Below are positions 32,164 to 38,175 of a stretch of DNA of 38,175 nucleotides, in pieces. The stretch spans positions 12,418-50,592 of the forward strand of contig JAPSLL010000029.1 in NCBI GenBank assembly GCA_031180805.1, given 5' to 3'. The stretch's first letter is position 1. The number at the start of each line of letters is the position of its first letter. Made by a program: the position numbers and the translations under genes. Source of the DNA: Bacillus sp. (in: firmicutes). GTDB taxonomy: Bacteria; Bacillota; Bacilli; Bacillales; Bacillaceae. Under the pieces are notes generated by a model. That model ran no database searches. It was not told the DNA's origin and was given only the letters and a program-made list of their open reading frames with translations.

Positions 32164-34382
32164 CAACTCAAACTTCGTATGTTGAGAAATCGGCTGCAGT
32201 AATCTATTATCTTTTTGCCTTTTTATTGTTATGGGAGTGGCTAAGGCCTTTGAACGTATTTAGTAATACAGCTAATACGTTTGTCTTCATATTCTTTATA
32301 GCAGTAAGTTTTTTGCTTATTTTATTTAGAGCTCGCTGGTATTTATCCTTTCCAATGAAAATTATTATCATTCTATTTATCTTACATGGAATGTTTTATC
32401 AAGGAGTGTTTTTAAGCTTTGGTTGGGTAACCGATTTGATAGAGGATACCGTAAATAATATTCAATTAATTCCAACTGCAAATTGGATGAGTATGACTGC
32501 ATCCTATCGAACATTACTATTTTTTATTTTATTATGGCTTCTTGTTTATTTAATTCATTATTGGGTACTGATCCAAAAAAGAATCTTGATATTCTTTGTT
32601 TTAACCTTACTTTATATAACGGTTTTAGACACCTTTACTCAGTATGATGCTACATTTGCAATTGTTCGGACTGTAGTAATTGGATTTTTTATGTTGGGGA
32701 TGCTTTACTTTGACCGACTAAAAAAAATCGAGAATTTGCAAATGAAAGGCTTAGCTTTCTTTCGCTGGTTATTACCACTTTTTGCTTTTATCGTGCTATC
32801 GATGGTTGTAGCGATGTTAGCCCCGAAGGCATCACCACAATGGCCTGACCCTGTTCCTTATTTAACCGCCGTAGGAAATGGAGAAGAGGGAATTGGAGGG
32901 AGGAAAAAAATCGGCTATAGTGAGAGTGACGAAAATCTTGGTGGTGGTTTTGTTGAAGATGATACAGAAGTATTCACACATATTTCAAGTGAACGGCATT
33001 ATTGGAGAATTGAAACAAAGGATGTTTATACAGGTAAGGGTTGGATAGCATCAGAACAAGAGAGTGACTTTGAGGAAATTACCAATATTCAAGATGAATT
33101 GTTTTGGACAGATGAGTCAGTAAAAACGAAGCAGCTTGAATCAACTGTAACCTTTAACAAAGATTATCGTCATTTTCATCTCATGTATCCTTTAGGAGTA
33201 ACTTCAATTCAAACTGAAAACAATTTAGATTTCTATTTAAAGCCAAATACACAGTTAATAACGCCATTTCCTGAAAATAATGGATCAAGAGAGCAGTTTA
33301 AGAGCTACAAGGTAACCTATAATCTGCCTACGTACTCATTGGATGTAATGAGAAAGGTACAGAATTTACCTGAGTCTGATCCGATTCATCAACGTTATAC
33401 ACAGTTGCCGGACTCCTTGCCTAGCCGTGTAAGAGATTTAGCAATCCGTCTTACAATGAATGAGACGAATCAATATGATAAAGCAAAAGCGATAGAAGAA
33501 TATCTTGGTTCAACTGAGTTCACTTACGATAAGGATGATGTGGCAATTCCTGAGGGGGAGCAGGATTATGTTGATCAATTTCTTTTTGAAACATTAAAAG
33601 GATATTGTGATAATTTCTCAACTTCTATGATTGTCTTGCTCAGAGCTGTCGATATCCCTGCTAGATGGGTTAAAGGTTATACCGAAGGAGATTTTGTTGA
33701 CGTTGTTAATGAAACAGAAAGAGAATATAAGGTGACGAATAATAATGCACATTCATGGGTTGAAGTTTATTTTGAAGGTGTTGGCTGGGTGCCGTTTGAG
33801 CCTACGAAAGGGTTCATAAATCCATATACAGTAACGAATGAAACACAATCAAGTGAAACAGAAGAGGTGCCTGAGCAGCAACAACAAACGCCTGAGGAAG
33901 AAACACAACAAGCTGAAGCAGAAAAGGAAGAACAAGAAAAGCAAGCGGAAAAAGAGGTAGAAGAAACTACAGCCTCTGCAGAAAATCAGGAGTCTTCTCT
34001 TTTAAATATGCGAATCGGCAGTGCATTCGTTTATAGCCTGCTAGTTATTATTCTTATTGCTAGCTTTGTTTTATATAAAACAAGATTGAAGTGGTTTGCA
34101 CATTTTATTGTTCGAAAATATAAAAATCGCCATGATGAGGAAGTGTTTTTCCAAGCATTTCATTCCTTGCTAAAGCAGTTGGAACGGAAGGGAATGAAAC
34201 GTAAGGAAAGCCAAACGCTTCGTGAATATGCTCACACGATTGATCATTTATTCCAGGATAAGTCGATGACCATTTTAACAGAAAACTATGAGAGAGCATT
34301 GTATCGTCGTACAGATGCTGAAAAGGAATGGAGTAAATCGGCGGAATTGTGGGAAAATTTAATCAAAAAGACATCGTCTTGA
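32160..34382 (+). CDS. yebA: Membrane-anchored transglutaminase-like protein (YebA)
   Basis: A 740-aa protein. About seven membrane helices lie within residues 12-222, followed by an extracytoplasmic region with a transglutaminase-like core. Cys483 (GYCDNFSTSM) and His531 (NNNAHSWVEVYF) are the catalytic pair, and Glu547 (WVPFEPTKGF) stands where many relatives have Asp. A Gln/Glu-rich low-complexity linker (about 561-612) leads to another helix (about 621-640) and a cytoplasmic DUF4129-like tail (HSLLKQLERKG). It probably modifies or cleaves cell-envelope proteins, with the MoxR and DUF58 partners. Substrate unknown. Confidence 0.9.
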   Translation: MTTQTSYVEKSAAVIYYLFAFLLLWEWLRPLNVFSNTANTFVFIFFIAVSFLLILFRARWYLSFPMKIIIILFILHGMFYQGVFLSFGWVTDLIEDTVNNIQLIPTANWMSMTASYRTLLFFILLWLLVYLIHYWVLIQKRILIFFVLTLLYITVLDTFTQYDATFAIVRTVVIGFFMLGMLYFDRLKKIENLQMKGLAFFRWLLPLFAFIVLSMVVAMLAPKASPQWPDPVPYLTAVGNGEEGIGGRKKIGYSESDENLGGGFVEDDTEVFTHISSERHYWRIETKDVYTGKGWIASEQESDFEEITNIQDELFWTDESVKTKQLESTVTFNKDYRHFHLMYPLGVTSIQTENNLDFYLKPNTQLITPFPENNGSREQFKSYKVTYNLPTYSLDVMRKVQNLPESDPIHQRYTQLPDSLPSRVRDLAIRLTMNETNQYDKAKAIEEYLGSTEFTYDKDDVAIPEGEQDYVDQFLFETLKGYCDNFSTSMIVLLRAVDIPARWVKGYTEGDFVDVVNETEREYKVTNNNAHSWVEVYFEGVGWVPFEPTKGFINPYTVTNETQSSETEEVPEQQQQTPEEETQQAEAEKEEQEKQAEKEVEETTASAENQESSLLNMRIGSAFVYSLLVIILIASFVLYKTRLKWFAHFIVRKYKNRHDEEVFFQAFHSLLKQLERKGMKRKESQTLREYAHTIDHLFQDKSMTILTENYERALYRRTDAEKEWSKSAELWENLIKKTSS

Positions 34383-34424
34383 TTATTACCTTAGAGATTG
34401 ATAGAATAGAAAAAATTATATTAA

Positions 34425-34563
34425 CCTTCATATATCCTCGATAATATGGTTCGAGAGTCTCTACCGGGTAACCGAAAATTTCCTGACTATGAAGGCAGAA
34501 ATGTACGTTTTTAAAACTAGAATTCTGCCTTCTTATTGTGAAGGCAGGGATCTAGTTTTTTTT
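34425..34563 (+). promoter_or_regulatory. Guanine-class purine riboswitch upstream of guaA
   Basis: P1 is CCTTCATA (34425-34432) with TATGAAGG (34488-34495). Further landmarks are loop AATATGG, core CTCTACC, L3 CCGAAAA, and GACTAT with the guanine-type C. The shape resembles the pbuE adenine aptamer except for that base. The platform is a strong terminator: arms 34513-34521 and 34525-34532 pair with 34540-34547 and 34551-34559, then a T run. TTCTGCCTTC can instead pair with GAAGGCAGAA (34491-34500), which overlaps P1, giving an antiterminator. Ligand should switch guaA off. Confidence 0.9.
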
Positions 34564-34674
34564 CTAGCTTTTTATGTTGTAAAACAATGAACTGGCTAGA
34601 CTATCGACGGGCTTGCGTTTTGATAGATGTATACGTAATAATATTGCTTGATAACTACGGATGAGGTGACAAAA

Positions 34675-36213
34675 TTGGCAAACGTTCATGAAATGGTAGT
34701 GGTTTTAGATTTTGGAAGTCAGTATAATCAATTAATTACAAGAAGAATCCGTGAGTTTGGTGTGTACAGTGAGCTACACCCTCATACATTAACGGCAGAC
34801 GAAATAAAAAAAATGAACCCAAAAGGTATTATTCTTTCAGGCGGGCCTAATAGTGTTTATGGAGAAAATGCCTTTACTTGTGATGATGCGATTTTTGATT
34901 TAGGTATCCCGGTTTTAGGGATTTGTTATGGAATGCAGCTAATGACACATAAGCTTGGTGGTGTTGTTGAAGCGGCTGACCATCGTGAGTATGGAAAAGC
35001 AACGATTGAGATTCAAGGACAGCACGGCTTATTTAAAGATTTACCTAACCAACAAGTAGTTTGGATGAGTCATGGTGACCTTGTAAAGGAAATTCCAGAA
35101 GGTTTCCAAGTTGATGCAACAAGCACATCTTGCCCGTACGCTGCAATGAGTAATAATGAGCGTAAGTTTTACGGTGTTCAATTCCACCCAGAAGTACGCC
35201 ATTCTGAATACGGTAATGACTTATTAAAGAATTTTGTGTTTGAAGTATGTGATTGCTCAGGAAATTGGTCAATGGAAAATTTCATTGAGATGGAAACAGA
35301 AAAATTAAAGCAAAAAGTCGGCGATAAAAGGGTTTTATGTGCATTAAGTGGCGGAGTTGATTCATCAGTAGTTGCTGTGCTAATTCATAAAGCAATTGGT
35401 GACCAACTAACATGTATTTTCGTCGATCATGGTCTACTCCGTAAAGGTGAAGCGGAAGGCGTTATGAAAACGTTCAGTGAAGGCTTTAGCATGAACGTAA
35501 TTAAAGTCGATGCTAAAGATCGCTTCTTAACTAAACTAAAAGGTGTTTCTGATCCAGAACAAAAGCGTAAAATTATAGGAAATGAATTCATTTATGTTTT
35601 TGATGATGAATCTGCAAAGCTAGAAGGAATTGATTTCTTAGCGCAAGGAACACTTTACACAGATATCATTGAAAGTGGAACAGCTACAGCTCAAACAATT
35701 AAATCACACCATAATGTTGGTGGTCTTCCAGAAGATATGGAATTCGAGCTAATTGAGCCGTTAAGCACATTATTTAAAGATGAGGTTCGCGCATTAGGGA
35801 CTGAACTAGGAATTCCTGATGAAATTGTATGGAGACAACCATTCCCTGGACCTGGTCTTGGTATTCGTGTATTAGGCGAAATAACTGAAGAGAAACTTGA
35901 AATCGTCCGTGAATCAGATTATATTCTTCGTGAGGAAATCAGAAAAGCTGGCTTAGAACGTGATATTTGGCAATACTTCACTGTTCTACCTGATATCCGC
36001 AGCGTAGGGGTAATGGGGGATGCTAGAACGTACGATTATACAATTGGAATTCGTGCGGTTACATCTATTGATGGGATGACATCTGATTGGGCAAGAATTC
36101 CTTGGGATGTATTAGAGGTCATTTCGACACGGATTGTAAATGAAGTTAAACACATTAACAGAGTTGTTTATGATATTACAAGTAAGCCACCTGCAACAAT
36201 TGAGTGGGAATAA
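34675..36213 (+). CDS. guaA: GMP synthase (glutamine-hydrolysing)
   Basis: A 512-aa enzyme converting XMP, ATP and glutamine to GMP. The N-terminal class I glutamine amidotransferase has its nucleophile Cys84 in GICYGMQ and the His/Glu partners in GVQFHPEV. The ATP-pyrophosphatase domain has the P-loop ALSGGVDSS, and the C-terminal dimer domain ends in PPATIEWE. The protein is almost colinear with B. subtilis GuaA. The start is TTG 34675 (reading [17 protein letters not shown] after the initiator) with the Shine-Dalgarno GAGGTGA (34663-34669) 5 nt upstream. An upstream in-frame TTG at 34648 has no such site. Predicted control: guanine riboswitch attenuation. Confidence 0.96.
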   Translation: MANVHEMVVVLDFGSQYNQLITRRIREFGVYSELHPHTLTADEIKKMNPKGIILSGGPNSVYGENAFTCDDAIFDLGIPVLGICYGMQLMTHKLGGVVEAADHREYGKATIEIQGQHGLFKDLPNQQVVWMSHGDLVKEIPEGFQVDATSTSCPYAAMSNNERKFYGVQFHPEVRHSEYGNDLLKNFVFEVCDCSGNWSMENFIEMETEKLKQKVGDKRVLCALSGGVDSSVVAVLIHKAIGDQLTCIFVDHGLLRKGEAEGVMKTFSEGFSMNVIKVDAKDRFLTKLKGVSDPEQKRKIIGNEFIYVFDDESAKLEGIDFLAQGTLYTDIIESGTATAQTIKSHHNVGGLPEDMEFELIEPLSTLFKDEVRALGTELGIPDEIVWRQPFPGPGLGIRVLGEITEEKLEIVRESDYILREEIRKAGLERDIWQYFTVLPDIRSVGVMGDARTYDYTIGIRAVTSIDGMTSDWARIPWDVLEVISTRIVNEVKHINRVVYDITSKPPATIEWE

Positions 36214-36224
36214 AAAACACGAAC

Positions 36225-36260
36225 AAAACGAACATTATTCAAAATAATGTTCGTTTTTTT
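36225..36260 (+). terminator. guaA terminator, possibly overlapping a PurR box
   Basis: A 15-bp perfect stem (36225-36239 with 36243-36257, 3-nt loop) with a T run to 36260. The CGAACATT/AATGTTCG arms also resemble PurR half-boxes; a further CGAA at 36220-36223 lies 26 nt before TTCG 36250-36253, near the usual PurR box spacing. Confidence 0.92.
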
Positions 36261-36261
36261 A

Positions 36262-36290
36262 TTGACTGTGTGACAATAGACTGATAAGAT
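36262..36290 (+). promoter_or_regulatory. pbuG promoter
   Basis: TTGACT (36262-36267), 17-bp spacer and TAAGAT (36285-36290), immediately after the guaA terminator and 26 nt before the riboswitch aptamer. The -10 is identical to that of the nup promoter. Confidence 0.8.
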
Positions 36291-36315
36291 AAAAAAGAAG
36301 GAAACAGTCGAAATA

Positions 36316-36463
36316 CGTCGTATAATCTTGGGGATATGGCCCAAAAGTTTCTACCAAGCTGCCGTAAATAGCTTGACTACGAGTGTTAATATTCAGGAAT
36401 AATATTCCTATGTATTGATGATTTGTTAGTCAAGTGCTCAACTTTTATGGTGGGCACTTTTTT
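36316..36463 (+). promoter_or_regulatory. Guanine riboswitch upstream of pbuG
   Basis: The aptamer (about 36316-36383) is nearly the same as the nup one: TCGTATAATC, GGATATGGCCC, GTTTCTACC, CTGCCGTAAA, GCTTGACTACGA, with the guanine-type C. The terminator platform is AAGTGCTC (36432-36439) with GGGCACTT (36452-36459) and a T run to 36463. Ligand should reduce pbuG transcription. Confidence 0.95.
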
Positions 36464-36546
36464 ATTTGTTCTAGCACTTTATACAACTTATTATAGTAAA
36501 TTCCCAAATATACGACTTAAATACTTGTTAGGGAGGCACTACCTTA

Positions 36547-37869
36547 ATGAAAAAATATTTTCAATTTAATGAATTGGGAACAACTTATCGTCGAGAAATA
36601 ATTGGTGGATTAACTACATTCTTATCCATGGCATATATCTTGTTTGTTAACCCAGCAACATTGTCAATGAGTTCAATTACTGACTTGCCAGATGAATTGA
36701 GAATGGATCCGAATGCGGTTTTTGCTGCAACGGCTATTGCAGCAGCGATCGGTTCGTTGTTAATGGGGTTAATTGCTAGATATCCTGTTGCACTTGCACC
36801 AGGAATGGGTTTAAACGCGTTTTTCTCTTATACAGTTGTATTAACAATGGAGATACCATGGCAAACAGCTCTTTCTGGTGTATTAATTTCAGGTCTCGTA
36901 TTCATTGTTTTAACATTAACAGGTCTTCGTGAAAAAATAATTAACAGCATACCTGCTGAATTAAAATTTGCTGTAGGTGCTGGTATTGGTCTTTTCATTA
37001 CATTTGTTGGTTTGCAAAACGCAGGAATTATAGTAAATAATGATGCGACACTAGTAGGATTAGGGGATTTAACAAATCCACAAACATTACTAGCTGTCTT
37101 TGGGATTGTCGTTACGGTTATTTTAATGGTTAAAGGTGTTAAGGGCGGTATTTTCTATGCTATGGTTATCACAGCTATTGTCGGAATGTTCTTAAACCAA
37201 ATCCCTTTTCCGGAAAGAATTGTCGATACAGTGCCGAGTCTAGCTCCAACATTTGGCCAGGCATTTATGAATCTTGACCAAATTTTTACGGTTCAAATGT
37301 TAGTTGTTATATTAACTTTCTTATTTGTTGATTTCTTTGATACTGCTGGTACATTAGTTGCTGTCGCAAATCAAGCAGGTTTGATGAGGGATAACAAATT
37401 ACCACGTGCAGGAAAAGCATTATTTGCTGATTCGGCTGCAACTGTTGCTGGTTCTATATTAGGAACATCTACAACAACTTCTTATGTTGAATCAACAGCT
37501 GGTGTTGCTGCTGGTGCTAGAACAGGATTTGCATCTGTAGTCACAGGAATTCTATTCTTGTTAGCATTATTCTTCTCTCCATTATTAGAAGTAGTGACAT
37601 CAGCAGTAACAGCTCCGGCATTAATTATAGTAGGTGCATTAATGGTTGCATCACTTGGAAAAATAGAATGGAATCGTTTTGAAATTGCAGTACCAGCTTT
37701 TCTTACGATTATCATAATGCCATTAGCCTATAGTATTGCTACAGGTATTGCTGTCGGATTTATCTTCTATCCAATAACAATGGTTTTAAAAGGTAAGGCT
37801 AAAGAAATTCATCCAGTCATGTATGGCTTGTTTGTAATATTCATTCTATACTTTATATTCTTAGCATAA
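36547..37869 (+). CDS. pbuG: Hypoxanthine/guanine permease PbuG
   Basis: A 440-aa purine permease of the AzgA-like (NCS2) family with 12-14 helices. Landmarks are the N-terminal FQFNELGTTYRREIIGGLTTFLSM split over residues 5-28, the substrate-site segment APGMGLNAFFSYTVV (about 87-101), FVDFFDTAGTLVAVANQAG (about 262-280) and GTSTTTSYVESTAGVAAGAR (about 306-325). Its length equals that of B. subtilis PbuG. RBS GGGAGG is upstream of the ATG. Regulation by the guanine riboswitch in its leader fits import of hypoxanthine and guanine. Confidence 0.95.
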   Translation: MKKYFQFNELGTTYRREIIGGLTTFLSMAYILFVNPATLSMSSITDLPDELRMDPNAVFAATAIAAAIGSLLMGLIARYPVALAPGMGLNAFFSYTVVLTMEIPWQTALSGVLISGLVFIVLTLTGLREKIINSIPAELKFAVGAGIGLFITFVGLQNAGIIVNNDATLVGLGDLTNPQTLLAVFGIVVTVILMVKGVKGGIFYAMVITAIVGMFLNQIPFPERIVDTVPSLAPTFGQAFMNLDQIFTVQMLVVILTFLFVDFFDTAGTLVAVANQAGLMRDNKLPRAGKALFADSAATVAGSILGTSTTTSYVESTAGVAAGARTGFASVVTGILFLLALFFSPLLEVVTSAVTAPALIIVGALMVASLGKIEWNRFEIAVPAFLTIIIMPLAYSIATGIAVGFIFYPITMVLKGKAKEIHPVMYGLFVIFILYFIFLA

Positions 37870-37886
37870 AAATGTTTGTTGAGGGG

Positions 37887-37912
37887 AGAGGGCAGAAATG
37901 CCCTCTTTTATT
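37887..37912 (+). terminator. pbuG terminator
   Basis: AGAGGGCA (37887-37894), GAAA loop, TGCCCTCT (37899-37906) and a T-rich tail. The 70 bases after it, up to the rRNA-type promoters, show nothing else. Confidence 0.88.
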
Positions 37913-37981
37913 TATTTGAGTAAGAACAAGGGTGCTTTCTTTATAAGAAAGATTTTTCCTGGATTTGGAATGTATTATTTG

Positions 37982-38175
37982 TTGACTCTATATAAAAATA
38001 CTGATATAGTTATACAAGTCAGCAAGAGAGGAAAACACAACTTACTTTTTAAAGAAAAAAGTTGTTGACTTGTGCTGGTTGATGTGATACATTAATAAAG
38101 TCGCTTCTGAAAAGAAGTTGCGAAATGAATGTTCTTTGAAAACTAAACAAAACCAAGCGTGCCAACGTTAATTTT
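37982..38175 (+). promoter_or_regulatory. Tandem rRNA-operon promoters and start of the rRNA leader
   Basis: P1: TTGACT (37982-37987), 17-bp spacer, TATAGT (38005-38010). P2: TTGACT (38065-38070), 17-bp spacer, TACATT (38088-38093). Their spacing of 83 bp and the following GTTCTTTGAAAACTAAACAA (a boxA-like leader element that precedes Bacillus 16S genes) identify an rRNA operon. The window ends before the mature 16S sequence begins. Confidence 0.85.

Noticed and set aside
34425-34496. Adenine riboswitch before guaA
   Set aside because: The body looks like the pbuE adenine aptamer, but the deciding base in GACTAT is C, which indicates the guanine class.
34648-34674. An upstream TTG start for guaA
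   Set aside because: It has no Shine-Dalgarno; GAGGTGA at 34663-34669 is correctly placed only for TTG 34675.
1-38175. CRISPR array, tRNA genes, prophage or toxin-antitoxin modules
   Set aside because: I saw no regularly spaced repeats, cloverleaf sequences, phage structural or integrase genes, or small toxin-antitoxin pairs anywhere in the window.

Overview
The window is low-GC DNA from a Bacillus-type Firmicute (family Bacillaceae; I cannot fix genus or species). The evidence is AAGGAGG-type ribosome binding sites, frequent TTG/GTG starts, sigma-A promoters, Bacillus-style Fur, Zur, AraR and PurR-like sites, guanine riboswitches, and a right end (moxR-type ATPase, DUF58, transglutaminase, guaA, pbuG) with the same order as B. 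subtilis yeaC-yeaD-yebA-guaA-pbuG. The last 200 bases hold tandem rRNA-type promoters and the start of an rRNA leader, so a 16S gene should begin just past the right edge.

Left part (1-18603), metals and arabinose. A complete NikABCDE-type ABC importer (257-5378) lies behind a promoter overlapped by a Fur box. A second, divergent Nik/Opp-type importer (13657-18603) sits downstream of a FAD/NAD(P) oxidoreductase and a ZagA/YciC-type COG0523 GTPase. This second block carries four Zur boxes: one before the oxidoreductase, one before zagA and two at the promoter of the binding protein. The window therefore has two paralogous five-gene importers, one wired to iron and one to zinc. The Zur-controlled oxidoreductase + zagA + importer locus is the best candidate for an incompletely described system, perhaps uptake and processing of a zinc-metallophore. 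Between the two importers are a decayed MATE-exporter fragment, a small membrane protein, and an arabinose module: a LacY-like sugar symporter, a GH43 arabinosidase, two AraR boxes, a cre site, and araR itself.

Middle part (18604-23402). This holds a GC-rich Bacillaceae-type repeat, a nitroreductase, a secreted PL1 pectate lyase with a cre-like site, and a broken partial copy of the nitroreductase whose 3' end has become part of the lyase terminator. An uncharacterised 296-aa protein, an EthD-like protein and a second nitroreductase follow. The second nitroreductase is controlled by a striking double palindrome of the kind bound by HxlR-family redox sensors.

Right part (23403-38175), purines and housekeeping. 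A guanine riboswitch precedes a nupNOPQ-type nucleoside ABC importer. An RDD protein and the moxR/DUF58/transglutaminase operon follow. guaA and pbuG each carry their own guanine-class riboswitch with a terminator. Three purine riboswitches within 13 kb, two of them beside possible PurR boxes, would tie nucleoside uptake, GMP synthesis and base uptake to one signal. I found no CRISPR array, tRNA, complete insertion sequence or prophage.
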